A DNA stretch of 64,000 bases, from NCBI RefSeq assembly GCF_030272615.1, contig NC_081413.1, positions 334,034,302 through 334,098,301 on the forward strand, in the 5' to 3' direction. The position numbers and the translations under genes are program-made. Source of the DNA: Cryptomeria japonica (Eukaryota; Streptophyta; Pinopsida; Cupressales; Cupressaceae). Positions 11,590 through 23,460 of the stretch are shown piece by piece (the first letter of the stretch is position 1; every line of letters begins with the position of its first letter). The notes under the pieces were generated by a model. That model saw only the letters and a list, made by a program, of their open reading frames with translations. It had not been told where the DNA came from and made no database searches.

Positions 11590-12495
11590 TTTTCTTTTCT
11601 CTTATATTTTCTAAATTTTTCTTTTTGATCACTATTTAGGAAAATTTGCAGCTATATGTCCTATCTTGTTACAAGAGAAACATTTGAGAGGCAACTTACC
11701 TTTACACATACCAGTTCCTCTAGGAAGTCTTTTACCTAGTAGAGCTTCAAATTCCATCAGATTACCTTCATCATCCACATCTTCTTTATTACCGCCATGT
11801 TGAATTGACCTGCATTCATGACTGTGGCAAACATCTTTCCCTTTTGTCACTGGTACACTAGATACAAATGCTTTAAAAGCTAATTTTGTCTTAGGTACAC
11901 TACTATCAAAACTATTTAACTCAAAAGCTGTGAGCTTGCCAATCAAATTATCAACAATAACCTTATTCTTAGTAACTGACCTTAACTCTTGAATAGAAGA
12001 CACTCTGATGGCATAGGCAGGTAATAGGGCTCTAAGCATCTTACTCACAATAATGTCATCTTCTCTAGTACCACCAACACTCTTGATTCTATTGAAAACC
12101 TCTTTAATCCTCTATCCATACTAAGTAATATTTTCTCCTTCCATCATTCTCAGATCATCAAAATTTCCTCTAAGACTCTCTTCTTTAGCCTTTTGAACAT
12201 ACTTGGCACCACCATAGATTAGTTCTAATTTCTCCCAAACTTCAAAATATGTCTCTAAACCATGGACATCAATATATTCAGTATCAGACAATGAACTTAC
12301 TATTGCTTCCAGTGCTTGAATGTTTTATTGTTGCTCCTTAAGCTGATCTGCAGTCAGAGGACCGGTAGGAGGTACATACTTAGCAACAACATGCTACCAA
12401 AACTAAGCACCCATACATTTGACGTAAATCTTCATTCTATCACTCCATATCTGGTAGTTGTCCTTAGTGAATTTGGGATCCTCTTTCTTCATCAT
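11590..12495 (-). pseudogene. Copia1 gag (UBN2-type) with zinc knuckle
   Basis: The frame starts MMKKEDPKF at 12495, shortly inside the primer site, and continues NYQIWSDRMKIYVKCMG, typical of Copia gag. Stops (for example after KCMGA) and at least one frame change break it up to 12048; 12048-11632 is open. The zinc knuckle reads CFSCNKIGHIAANF, where the fourth ligand (normally Cys) is Phe. It forms the particle shell and packages RNA in active relatives. The frame then runs through a basic and acidic region toward the protease. Confidence 0.82.
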
Positions 12496-12550
12496 CTTCC
12501 TCAAATCTTTTCGTCAAACGATTAAGATTCTGCACAAAGAGGACCTAATG

Positions 12551-12561
12551 CTCTGATACCA
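12551..12561 (-). promoter_or_regulatory. Copia1 primer binding site (initiator-Met tRNA)
   Basis: Plus-strand GCTCTGATACCA, the complement of TGGTATCAGAGC, sits two bases from the LTR edge at 12564. It is a perfect initiator-Met-type site and shows the element reads leftward. Confidence 0.93.
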
Positions 12562-12563
12562 AT

Positions 12564-14058
12564 TGTTATTGTGAGGATCCAATTATTTCTAAGAGGGGGG
12601 GTGAATCAGTAATAAGGATAAACTTCAACCTTTCACCAATCTATAAAATACTTTAAAAATAGTTCATAACTAGTACCGGTTTCCATTCAATCAATCACTT
12701 AAAGTAGATTTACCAAACTACTCATTCATATGCTCATCAACATGTAATAATGAAATGATATCAAAACCACACATAAAAAAATCAACCACCATACGAACAT
12801 GAGGATTTTTCACGTGGAAACCCAAATGGAAAAAACCACGGTGGGAATTAGTACCCACAAAATTTGCACTCTTTCAGAATGTGCCCTGTTAAAGGCCTAG
12901 CCTGGTTAGGAGATTTACAATAATGCCCGGTTAAGAGAAGAGCCTATTAGGAGTCACCCAGTGAAGGGATTTACAACATCAACTCTATCAGGAGCTCTAC
13001 CATGTTAGGAGTAACCTTGTTCAAGGATTTAAATGCAAATTAATGAGCCACCCAGTGAAGGGATTTACAAGATCGGGCCTATCAAGACCTACCCGGTTAA
13101 GGAATTTTAATGCTACTGCAATTGTCAGGAAACAATAGATAAAATGATCTGATCAATGCAATCTCTACTTGCTAATATAGATCCACTTCAGCTCCAATCT
13201 GCTTCACTCATGCAGACATCACAAACTGGTTCGACACACACACACACTTCTTTGATCACTGACATACAATCTCATCGCAAACTTGACCTAAATACACTTT
13301 ACAATTAGGTTAGTTACATAAACCTAACCAAAAATGAATGTACATCATAGATCATATCAAATCATTACAAATCATTACAATTCATCATATAGATCATTAT
13401 AACAAATTTCAAGACAATTACAATCGTTGAATGATCATAACTCATCACTGCACATCGATCTGATAAGTTGTCAAACCCTTAACACATTCTGCTAAGCACT
13501 TCATTGTTTCCCAATAAATTTGCTCCTTGTATGCACCAAAAAAACATCTTATCTCTTCACACAGATTCTGACATGTCATCATTAACTTATGAACACAAAA
13601 ATAATCACCGCTAAACCATAAAACATCATCGGTCAAATATCTTGTTACCGATTCTTAAACCCTACACTAAATATACAACAACCAATTACAAACTTGACTT
13701 CCAGTTCTCCAAACATGATGCAGTTCACATCATAAACTCCTTACAATGTTATAAGCACACATTCCTAACTGCAACACCTAACTCAACACGGATCTCTATC
13801 TTAACCATCTCCTTCTCTGTTCCTGGTTAACGGTTCATTGTAACTTGGTAGTTTTTCTTTCCAACTCAATTCATTTCAATTCATTACCGGTTAGACTTAA
13901 CCAGTAGACTTAGATGACATACCAAGCATAAAAAAACATGGACAAATATGGTTGCCATCAATGACAACACAAATAACTAATCATCAAGCATCATATCATC
14001 ACTAACAAGCCTTTAATGATACACCATCATCTCCATCTGTTATGCCAACATGCCAACA
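12564..14058 (-). repeat. Copia1 5' LTR, uninterrupted
   Basis: A 1,495-bp LTR from TGTTATTGTGAGG to TGCCAACATGCCAACA, with canonical TG and CA ends. It carries 'aagagggggggtgaatcag' near the primer side, 'cacgtggaaaccc' in the middle and 'catcgatctgataagttgtc' near 13453. The insertion point used by LTR-E in the other LTR is intact here, which confirms that insertion. Confidence 0.92.
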
Positions 14059-14063
14059 ACTTT

Positions 14064-14392
14064 GGACAATTACAAAAGCAACTAAGACTGAGACACATAG
14101 CTGATACCATGATCAATGAGAACTCCTAACACTAGGACACATAACTGAAACTAGGATCAATGGGAGCTCAAGGAATCTTCATCCAGTATTGTCCATCACA
14201 TATTACCCCTATCATGTTGCATAGTAACTTTTGACCAAAAACACAACATTGAACTACACATACTGACTTCATACAATCTTCTCATACAACATCCATAACA
14301 TCCAGACCAATATCTAGACCTTATACACTGTCCGGTCCAAATTGGATAGTTGGTTTGACATCAATGACAACATTATTCACACTAGTCTAACA
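14064..14392 (-). mobile_element. Copia0 5' LTR, distal segment
   Basis: Directly beyond Copia1's duplication the LTR0 sequence resumes and ends CTAGTCTAACA at 14392. On the minus strand it starts TGTTAGACTAG and soon reads TTGTCATTGATGTCAA, which LTR-E has at the same distance from its own start. This supports it as the outer end of LTR0. AGTTA (14393-14397) would be the target duplication; its partner is outside the window. Bases 14398-14529 show nothing I can name. Confidence 0.5.
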
Positions 14393-14870
14393 AGTTAGTT
14401 GATGAGAGTTGTACATACTTTGATCACATGGATCACATTACATATATAATTAATCAATAGGTGTTCATGGTTGACCTTCATGCCCATGGTGGCTATCTTG
14501 AGGACACTCTAAACCTTCTTATTATGATCATTTATGTTGAGATTAAGTTGTCTCAACCTTAGAGTCCAAACATGCTTAACTAATTATTTATTTTATTTTC
14601 GCCCACTTTGGAAATCCTAAATTTAGGGAACTAGTGTCATAGGTTGCTATGTTTTGATTAAGTAAAAGCAGACATTTGGAAGGTACCCAAACCTTGTACA
14701 AGCCAAGAGAACATAACTGCTAGAAAAAAGTGCCTGATCACTTCAAAAAGACAAAATGATCCCACCGAAAGGGATCAAGTAACATAACATATCATTAAAA
14801 ACAGAGAACAGACAGTGAAAGGAAAGCACAAAGACAACAAAAAGACAGAACCTAGGACACCAACAAAGAC

Positions 14871-16478
14871 CTAAATACTATTCATAATTTCCTCATCATG
14901 AACAACCATTTGTTTCATGTTGTTCACTGAGGTCTTCAGTTCCTCCAACTCATGACCTTTGTTGTCACCCTTGATCTTTGTGTTAGCTCTAGTCCGAATC
15001 CTTTCATGACCCTTCTTGTCTAGCTACTCTTTATCACCATGCTTCTCAGCATTGTTCTCAAACCTATTGATAAGGATGTTCATGTTGTCCACCGACGATT
15101 TGAGGATTTGGAAATTTTGGTCTGCAATCTTCTTGACGTTGAGTTCCAACCCGTCAATTCTACTGCCAAAGTCATTCATTTTATTTGCCATTTCCTTTCT
15201 ATCTCGCATCTCATTGACCCTTTTTTCTATGGCTATGATTTTTCCAACCATACATTCAATAGCTTCCACATTATGTAGAATGGCAACCAATTCTTTAACA
15301 TGTTCAGCCAGGGGCTTATCACCAACCGTAACTCTTGCGATAGCCTGCGTATTTGTTTTCAAACTGTTGATATCCTTCACCATGGTAGCGATGGTCTCAC
15401 AGAAGGCTTTAACAGTATCATTTTCACCACTGGCACTATTATCCCCTTTATCCTCCTTTTGCAGACTTGTGGTATTCACAACCTCAATATTGCCCATCAC
15501 CAGGTTACCCTCCCATTCTTTATCCTGACCCTCAACCTTCTTGTTTTCTTCAGTCTCCTCCTCAGAATCAACCAAAATGTGGTTGATGTCTGAATTGTTA
15601 CCCTTTTTAGTATTCTTCCTCTGAGTTTGCCTTCTAGTAGCTTTCCCTTTCTTTATTTTAACAAATTTTTTCTCAAAGGATTCGGTTTTAGAATCTGACA
15701 TTTCTAATTCCACAATAACTCTTCTCTTCTTGGCCCTATTCTTCCCTTTTTTGCTAGTTTCTTCTGATTCTCCCTCGGTCTCTGATTCAAAATTAAATCT
15801 GCTAGCTTCACTCTCTATTGTCTCATCTCTTTCATTTTTTCCTTTAATAGGCTTTTCAATGCACTTCCCTTTAAGCATTTTATCAACCAGGGCCACAAGC
15901 CTCTGGTGGAGGGCATGGTCACCTTTAGGGTCCTTCTAAACCTCCTTTATAGCATGATCCATTAAGCATGCTAGGTAATAGGGTAGGCTCACCTTTTCCC
16001 CATGATGGAAGTGGTTGAGCAAAAGAAAGTGATGCCCGTAGGCTTTGGTAAACCTACCATCTAAGGTAATGTATGCAATAGAAGCGAATAAAACAAACCT
16101 CCATGGCCTGCAAATTTTCTTTGGAGCATGGTAGGAGTTGTCAATTTAAATCATCTTTCTCCTCTCTTCATCTGTGATAGGAAACTTATCTGCTGCTTTA
16201 TCTGATATGCTTCGGTCCCTGTAAAATTTCATTCCCTTAGTAGTCATCCCCGTGGCCTCGACAATGACCTCTTGATCAACATTCATCATCAGGGATCCGA
16301 TAAGGATTTTGCCATTTTTCAAGTTCTTGATGAAATAGCTAGTGATTTTGGGGTCTTTCCCACTTAGCCTCTCCATGAAAACATTCAGACCCCCTTGTTG
16401 AAGGATATCCAAGACTTCTTTGTTCTTTCTCCAGTCAAAGCAGGAAGTAGGTTCAAATATTTTCTTGTTACCTCCCAT
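14871..16478 (-). pseudogene. LINE downstream ORF: 536-codon frame with coiled coil, family uncertain
   Basis: From MGGNKKIFEP at 16478 a single frame runs 536 codons to a stop at 14871-14873. It has only three internal stops (16146-16148 TAA, 15936-15938 TAG, 15024-15026 TAG) and no frameshift. The N-terminal half has FIKNLKNGKILIGS, EATGMTTKGMKFYRDRS and, past the first stop, TLDGRFTKAYGHHFLLLNHF and SLPYYLACLM. This arrangement reminds me of transposon-associated proteins annotated in plants as putative plant transposon proteins; the assignment is from memory and weak. The C-terminal half is highly charged (KKGKNRAKKRR) and then coiled coil. It follows the RNase H by about 200 bases on the same strand. 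It is far better preserved than the LINE RT. Function unknown. Confidence 0.5.
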
Positions 16479-16689
16479 TTTTCCAGCACCTTCCTTGCAA
16501 TTCTTTCTCTCAATTTGATAACCTCTCCTCTGGTTTCTGTGGTTACTCTATAAGAATTCCCAGAATCTATGCCAGATAATAATGATAAGATACCTATATA
16601 AATGCTCATTATCTTTGATAAAACCCTGCATCGAAAAAGGTGGAAGGGGCATTAGAAATAATGATTAAAAGTACCACATTGCCTTGTCT

Positions 16690-17702
16690 AGCTCTGATCC
16701 TAATTAAGCAATGATTTCATATCACTTGCAATCTCCATTTCACCATAATTAGTAATGATGTCTCCAAATTGGCAAGCTAGGTTGGCTGCCCAATTAGCAC
16801 AGGAGTTGGCCTCCCTATACACGTGTAAAAAAACACATTTCAAAATCTTTGCCGATTTTCCTAGTTGCTTTAATAGCATTACTAATTGACCAAGAAGGTG
16901 GGAATTTCATATTTAAACAATTTATTATGTTTAAAGAGTCTCCTTCACACCAAACTTTAGTGCATTTAGCTTCCTTGGCAAGGATCATCCCATGGTAAGC
17001 CACCATGGCTTCAACAACATGATTAGTCTGATTTCCTATGGGAATACATTTTATGATTTTGCATATTCCCCATTCATCCCTTAGGACCACTCCACATCCT
17101 GAAACACCTAGGTTACCCTTTGAGGCCCCATCAAAATTGATTTTCATCCATCCCTTGGGTGGAATGATCCATATCACACCCTCTCTAGGGTTGATATGAA
17201 AGCACTCTTGACCCTTTAATCTCCACCTTTTGTAGATAAATTGATCATCCTTATCTTGAGGATTATCATTACCGCCTATGATATTCATATTTTCCACTAT
17301 ACTTCTTATTTTTTCAAACACAATTTTAGCCTTAGTAGTGTTTTCTCTGAAAACTCTATCATTTCTCTCTTTCCATATGCCCCAACACATGTGAGGTAAA
17401 GCAATTTTCCATAATAAGGTTGTGGATTTATTTCTTGAAGGATGATGCCCAGAATTGAAAATCTCCTGAATCGACTTGGGGAAACCCCAACTAACTTTGA
17501 AGTGATCCAAACAACTTCCCTAGACATCAGCAAAGAAAGGGCAATGAAAGAGAATATGATTTATAGTCTCCTCATTCTGCTTACAAAGAATACAAAAACT
17601 AGGCATACTAATACCTTTTTTTCTGATATTCTCAGTAGTAAGAATTTTATCTTGAAGGGTTGTCCAGAAGAAAATATTTATCTTAGGGGTGAGGCCTTTC
17701 AC
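16690..17702 (-). pseudogene. LINE zinc-binding region and RNase H
   Basis: At 17702-17520 the frame has FFWTTLQDKILTTENI and CILCKQNEETINHILFHC, the Cys/His cluster that follows RT in plant LINEs. From 17510 an RNase H domain follows: INFDGASKGN with the first Asp, NHVVEAMVAYHG with the Glu, and VWCEGDSLNI with the second Asp. A one-base shift in a T run near 16833 moves the frame. The last helix then reads REANSCANWAANLA, where families usually have AD; the final catalytic Asp is Asn here. RNase H removes RNA from the cDNA hybrid. The copy is dead by shift and stop. Confidence 0.85.
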
Positions 17703-17888
17703 CCATGCTTTAGCCTAGCATGGGCTTTCCATGTTGTAGAACTGTTGATGATACAAAGAAGCTACAACAAAAGTACCACTAGCTATGAATTTCCAAATTA
17801 AATGGTTTTCTTCTTCAACCCTCACCATAGAGTTCATGACTTTATTCAAACTACCCAAAGACTGGTCCACCTGAGACAAGTCCTTCCA

Positions 17889-19020
17889 CTATCCATCTTT
17901 CCAGTAATCCTCCACCTTGGTTCCAAATCTTTCCTTGCATTGGTTCTGAAATATGTTCCACTTAGGGTTTTCATTCAAAGGGATCTCCAGAAGCCAAGGG
18001 TCATCCCAAAACTGGATAAGATTCCCTTTCCCCAATTTCCATTTTGCACCTTTGACAATTAAGTCTCTTGTTCTAGAGACATTTTTCCAAATATTAGACC
18101 CAATTGGGATAATCTTCGCTTTGAGGAAGCTTTGAAGTGTCAGACATTGACTTTTATATTTGTTATCCCATATCATTTTCCACTTTCCTTGATTTCTATA
18201 TCCTCTCCAAATTTGCTTGGCCATAAGGAACTCATTTATGTCTCTTATTCTTCTAAGGCCCAGATCTCCTTTATTTATAGGCTTGCAGACCTTCTCCCAT
18301 GCATTCAAGTTCATTTTCTTCTTCTCCTCAGCCCCTGTCCTAAAAAATATCTCTAAATCTTTTCAATAGCCTCTGCATACTTAGCAGGAATCCTAAACAG
18401 ACTGATGGCATAGAGAGGAATACTTTGAAGAGTGGATTTCAGCAGTTGAACCTTACCTGCTTGACTAAGAAGAGCACCCTTCCAGCCAGACAACTTCTTG
18501 TGGAATTTATCCACCAAGGCTCCCCAAAAAGTATCCAGAGGATCATGGCATAAGGGGAGCCCCAAGTAAGAAGTAGGCATACTACCAATTTGACAACCCA
18601 AAATATTACTAATTTTGATCCTCCTTCTCTCTGGGGTATTGATAAAATTAATAAAGCTTTTAGACTAGTTTATAAGTTGACTAGTGGTATCTCCATAGTT
18701 ATCCAAAGCCTTTTTTAATATTCTAGAATCCTTCACTGTAGCTTTCCCCATTATTATAGAGTCATCAAAAAACTGCTGATGGGAACATATTTGATCCGTC
18801 GAAGAAGGATTCAAACCACAAAACTCCCTTTTCTCAACCAGCTTTCCAATACGTCTCCCCAGACATTCTTCCATAATGATAAAGATAACTAGGGATAGAG
18901 GGTCCCCTTGCCTGAGACCTCTAGAAGCTTTAAAGAAAGGAGAAGGAGATCCATTCATTAAAACAGAGAAAGAAACCGAAGAGACAAGTTGCCTAATAAG
19001 GCTAACACTCCTGGAGCTGA
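17889..19020 (-). pseudogene. LINE reverse transcriptase, C-terminal two thirds only
   Basis: The truncated frame enters just before SRGLRQGDPLS, the conserved LINE RT motif. It continues to QQFFDDSI, which stands where F/YADD normally is; the Ala is Phe. Then MPTSYLGLPL and SLFRIPAKYAEAIEKI (18601-18353) and GDLGLRRIRDINEFLMAKQIWR with WKLGKGNLIQFWDDPWL (18314-17889) follow. These are typical of the thumb and connection of plant L1 elements. Stops and shifts separate the pieces. The endonuclease and RT fingers are absent. Confidence 0.87.
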
Positions 19021-19330
19021 AGAGTTGCTATGTTGAGACTATGACAATTTTTATTTTGACTATGACAGTTTCTAGTTTGTTGGAAGTGTCATGGAGAGTT
19101 ATTTTTTGGCAGCTTGTATTTATGGTAGAGTTCACTTTCGACAAGTGGTGTAAGGTATGTGTTTCATATGGAAAGGTGACCATTATGGATGAGTTATGCA
19201 TTTCCTCATTATAAGTTGCTATGTGCAATGTGTCATGGGTTTAGTAAGTTATCATTCATGACACCACATACCTCTTTGACATTTGAGTTGCTTTTGGAAA
19301 CCTTGGGTGCTTTTTGGTCATGCTGAGCTC

Positions 19331-19338
19331 TATAAATA
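19331..19338 (+). promoter_or_regulatory. TATA box of the Copia2 5' LTR
   Basis: TATAAATA lies in the LTR after 'gctgagctc'. The 3' LTR has the same motif at 32054-32061 in the same context, so it is conserved between both LTRs and likely marks the U3/R promoter. Confidence 0.6.
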
Positions 19339-19688
19339 TGTCTCTTCTTTGTGTATTTCTTATGATAGGTTGGATATATTCTAAGAAGCTTTAATGTGTC
19401 ATATATTCTCTAGAATTCTATGTTGTTTTATCTACCCCTGAAGAGCATTGGATCTAGGAATTATATTGTAATTGTTGGTGTTGTTGATAATACAATTGGG
19501 TGTGGCTTTTGGAGTGTGGATTTTTTCTCAAAAGGGTTTTCCCACATATATCCGGTGTTGTGGTTTTATTTGTTTAAATCTAATTTTATACGTGTTTATC
19601 TAATCAACAGTAGTTTAAGAGTTTGTAACAAATTTCCACAAAATTTAGCATTTGGAAGCGTTATTCCATACTTTGGCTTCCTTTCAAT

Positions 19689-19700
19689 TGGTACCAAAGC
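19689..19700 (+). promoter_or_regulatory. Copia2 primer binding site (initiator-Met type)
   Basis: TGGTACCAAAGC begins two bases after the LTR end at 19686. It differs from TGGTATCAGAGC at two positions. It fixes the LTR end and plus orientation. Confidence 0.8.
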
Positions 19701-21566
19701 CTAGCCAAGTTTTTTTATTGTTGTTGGGTCGACTGGTTTCTTGTGCTAATCTAGTTTTAGTGGGAGTTTTGCAGAGGAAGATTTCATGACTTTATTGCAT
19801 TTTTTATATGACAAGCACATCCAGCAAAATAGAGATGGATAAATTTAACGATAATAATTTTGAGTCGTGGAAACTAAAATTGGAGGATATGCTCATGGAT
19901 AAATATCTATGGTTGTAGTTTCTTCAATGAAACCCAAAAATACACCACAAGATGAATGGGATAAAATGGATTGAAAAGCCAAGGGTGTAGTACCCCTGCT
20001 CTAATCAGATTTTAAAACCCGGTTTGACCTTGGTTGACTTTCTAAGTGGTTTTCTTGAATGATTGATTTACCATGTTGTAATGTTATAGTCAGGTATTAT
20101 GATTATTGTGTATACCTGTAAATGTTGTTTTTGCATCGATTCTTATGTAATATTAATTGTTCTTCTGATTCATGTTATTAATCTTAGCCTAACACTTTCA
20201 ATCAATATATGTGTATGCATGTATGGCTCATTGTTGTAGGAGATTGCAAGTACAGTACCGCATAGCTACGAGGTTCGTCTACACCTAGCTTCGCAGGTTT
20301 GAGTGTACCTTATGGGTCCAAAGGAATTGGATTAGGTAGTCATAAGACACTACATTTTAATCTAGTCGTGCTCAAGTGAGTGTCATCAGTCGTTTGTCAA
20401 TTTCCCCTTTGGTTGGGTATGTGGGTCATGTGTTGGTTTGGTTTTCTCGAGCTTCATGTTGTGCATTGGTAAAAATCGATTATTAAATCTTAAGTATTTA
20501 AATTAGATTAAATGTGTTTTTACGCATTCATAAATTAAAGGGACTAAGTTAAATAGGACCCCTTTGTGTGATTAATCAATAATCGGATTGCTAAATTCAT
20601 GTTTGTAGCAAGTTTGGTTAAATGGTTATTTTTAAATGATGAATTAATTAAGTATATGCATTTTGAAAGGAAAGGATGAATAGTATTTGAAAATAGAAAT
20701 ATCTTACCCTCTTTGGCATTTTCAAATAGAAATGTTAGTTTTAATTTAATTGAGAAAATCAATTGGGAAGAAAAGCAATTTTTTGATATTAAATTGTTTG
20801 GAAATGATTTTATTTGGGGAAAAATAATTTCATCCAAAAAAATGGATTTTTGGTCAAACATTTTCCTTTTAACCTAGGTTTGAAAAATATTTTGGGGAGA
20901 GTTGTTTTTGGAATGGAAATTTTGGGCATTTGGGGGAGAAGAAATTCTTGAGCTTGCAGGTTGGGCTCTTCATCAAATCGTTTCCAGGATTGCTGATAGA
21001 GGTTGGATTCTTGTTTATCTCCTTGGTTTTTTTATTTAGAAGAGATTGATTTGATTTGGAAGAAATTTGGGTGTGCTTGATTGAAAATCTCATAAATTTA
21101 TGAAATAAGGAAGAGTTTTAGTTAAATCTTGAATTTGAATCCTCCTTGCTTTCATTCCCAACCTCCAGATCAAATTCTTATTTGTTCAAATTGATTTTTT
21201 TATACTAAAAATGGTTGTAGCTGTTCTTAGTAGGTTTTGTTAAGAAATTTTAATTTGAATCTCTTATTTTAGTTCATAAATTGTGGAATTAGTTTGTGTT
21301 TGGAAAAATTGGTTGGATGAATGTGTATAAATTGATTTCATTTGCCCAAATATGGAATTTTGTTGGAGAAATTTTCCCAGTTTTAGCTTTCTGGGACTGG
21401 TTATTTGAAAAAAAAAAAAAAATGAAAATCCTTGTTATTCTGGAAATTCATTTCTTTTTTGTCTCAGTCTGAGACTGTGCAGTAATTTGGGGGTTTTCTA
21501 CTTTTTAAATAAAAAGAATATATATATTTTAACCCCCAAGTGGCAGGGTATACCCATCACGTGGGA

Positions 21567-21759
21567 TGGTAGCTCTTGCTACCATAGGGCAGCAGCGCTA
21601 TCGCTTGGTAGCGGCTGCTACTATTTGGTAGTGACTACTACCATAGGTAGAAGCACTACCAAAGGGTAGTGACTACCACCATATGGTAGCAGCACTGCCA
21701 AAGGGGAGCGTCTGCTACCATTTGGTAGCAGCTCTACCAATGGTAGCAACCACCACCAT
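21567..21759. repeat. Array of short TGGTAG...CTACCA hairpins
   Basis: Roughly nine units of 18-21 bases, each a small inverted repeat of the form TGGTAG-(5-8 bases)-CTACCA, for example TGGTAGCTCTTGCTACCA at 21567-21584. Units drift but the arm sequence keeps returning. It sits about 1.55 kb into LTR-A, after 'ttgggggttttc', where LTR-C goes straight into AT-rich DNA and LTR-B has a GC-rich block. Confidence 0.75.
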
Positions 21760-23460
21760 AACCGTTATTTTCTTTGGTGGTATAATTTGGGACCACTGTA
21801 TAGATTGGTTCACTGTCCAAGATAACGTGGTTATAAAAAGTTATTTTAACATATAATTTAATTTAAACTTAAAATATATTTAAATTCATATTAAATTTAT
21901 ATTTTTTTTTATATAGCTCGTTAAAAGTAAAATAACCTATGTTTTTGGTGAATCCTAGAAAGTGAAATTAATATATATGCTATTTAGTAAATTTTAGAGA
22001 AGTGAAATAATATATATACTATTTGGAAATCTTAGGAAATGAAATAATATATGTTATCTGGGAATTTTTAGAAAGGAAATAATATAGTATTTAAAAATTG
22101 GAAAAGAAATATTCTATTATTTGTTAATTCTTGGAAATTAAAACAATATATTAGTTGGAAATTTCCGAAATTAAATAATATGTTAATTGGGGAATTTGAA
22201 GGCAGATGGATATAGTTAGGAATTTGATGACATTTTCTTTTAATGAAATATGGATCTTAGATGAGAAAATACATTTATTAATGTTTTGTTTTTATGTATT
22301 GGAATAGAGGCATGATCTTATAATTGCAATTTTGGTATTGAAATTATTATGTAATGGTGATTTTGTCCAAATATTGTATTTGGAAATTTAGATCAATTAG
22401 AAAGCTTGATCGATTTGTAATTTTTCAACGATACAGAAAAAGATTGTCATTTCTGATTTATGTCATTGCGTGTTTAATTTTCTGTATTCGCATTTGATTA
22501 AAAAAAATGGCAAGATCTTGATCTTGACTATTGACTATTTTCATGTGATTGTCTTTGCATCTGCTCATGCCCTTGATTGCAAGTGTGGAATGTTGTTATG
22601 TGGTTGACTGTAGCTGGTCATGTCTCTAGTCAGAGAATCGTCAGTCAGTGCACCTCATATGAGGACTTGTTTGGCCAAGTGGATATTCCTACTATATTGA
22701 ACTCCGTAAAATAGTCCTTGTGTATACCTTGGTTTTTGGGGCTTCATTTGATTGCGGTTTATTGTCATACGGGAGAGTGGCTTTCGAGTGGGGGTCGTGC
22801 CCAAAGTGGTAGCAGGGTAACCCATCAGAAGTCTGTCTAAATAAGTGATAACTTAATAGTTTATTAGGAAGTTTAGTAGATAAAAATACTAAGTAAGATA
22901 ATTGTGCCTCATGCATGGGATGAGTGCTAGTAGAGACTTAGAATGCAGTGAGAAGGCCTGAAATGGAAAATTGACAACCTTGTCTTCATGAAAGGATGTG
23001 TTGGGTCCACATGAGACTTGGATGGGCCGAAGGTTCGGGAAAGGTTGTCAAGGTAACCCAATGTTTGGGGCCAGGACCTATGGAGGCCTCCCAGGGTAAC
23101 CATACCAAGTTATGTGATGACACTTGTCCCTTATGTTCACTAGTGTGCAATTGGTGTTGCCTTTGCTAGGAGTACTATTATGGAGTCATATCTGGTCGTT
23201 TATGCCTTTGAGAGTACCTGTTATTCATATTGGACCATGGGTTGCTTATGATGGGTTGAGAGGACTTAGTTTCGTAGGTGCTCCAGTTGTTCTTTTGTTT
23301 TTGCTTCTTATCATGTTTCAGATGGTTCCTTTTCCTTCTTCTGGGATCATTCATGTATCTTTTGATCGGTGTGGTCATATGTATTATTTGTTTATGTACG
23401 TGTTCTTGGTAGGTTGTAATGGATGTGAACCTTATGTATTCTTCACCCTATTATTTATCA

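Larger units (their letters stand above)
5448..14058 (-). mobile_element. Copia1, complete but decayed Copia retrotransposon
   Basis: Both ends are resolved. The five bases ACTTT sit at 5443-5447 and again at 14059-14063, a perfect target-site duplication. LTRs run 5448-8051 (3' LTR) and 12564-14058 (5' LTR, 1,495 bp). Primer site at 12551-12561, gag, protease, integrase, RT and RNase H in Copia order on the minus strand, and a polypurine tract at 8052-8063 complete it. Removing the inserted solo LTR (6161-7225 plus its duplication) leaves a 3' LTR of about 1.5 kb, matching the 5' LTR. The LTRs differ visibly (roughly 10% in the first 350 bases), so this copy is older than the gypsy element. 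Stops and frameshifts break every coding domain. Confidence 0.93.
14654..19022 (-). mobile_element. 5'-truncated LINE (plant L1-like, RNase H-bearing)
   Basis: The insert is flanked by GTTGCTATGTT at 14643-14653 and 19023-19033, an 11-bp duplication that restores the Copia2 LTR when one copy is removed. On the minus strand it carries, in order, the late part of the RT, a zinc-binding region, RNase H and an extra frame. It ends TTTTACTTAATCAAAA with only a very short A tail. The endonuclease and the early RT are missing at the 19022 side, the usual result of incomplete target-primed reverse transcription. Confidence 0.88.
14535..19686 (+). repeat. Copia2 5' LTR, interrupted by a LINE
   Basis: Two parts, 14535-14653 and 19034-19686, total about 770 bp. 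The 3' LTR, without its insert, is about 860 bp and contains some 90-100 extra bases around 31934-32040, so one of the two has a deletion or insertion there. Shared phrases include 'aaatttagggaactagtgtcata', 'gagttcactttcgacaa' and 'gttggtgttgttgataatacaatt'. Confidence 0.88.

Noticed and set aside
15016-15939. Plus-strand open frames opposite the LINE extra ORF
   Set aside because: They mirror the minus-strand frame, which has coherent coiled-coil protein; the plus products are Ser/Leu-rich shadows.
21567-21759. Hairpin array as a CRISPR-like or microRNA precursor locus
   Set aside because: Units are contiguous with no unique spacers and no long foldback; it is a minisatellite of small palindromes inside an LTR.
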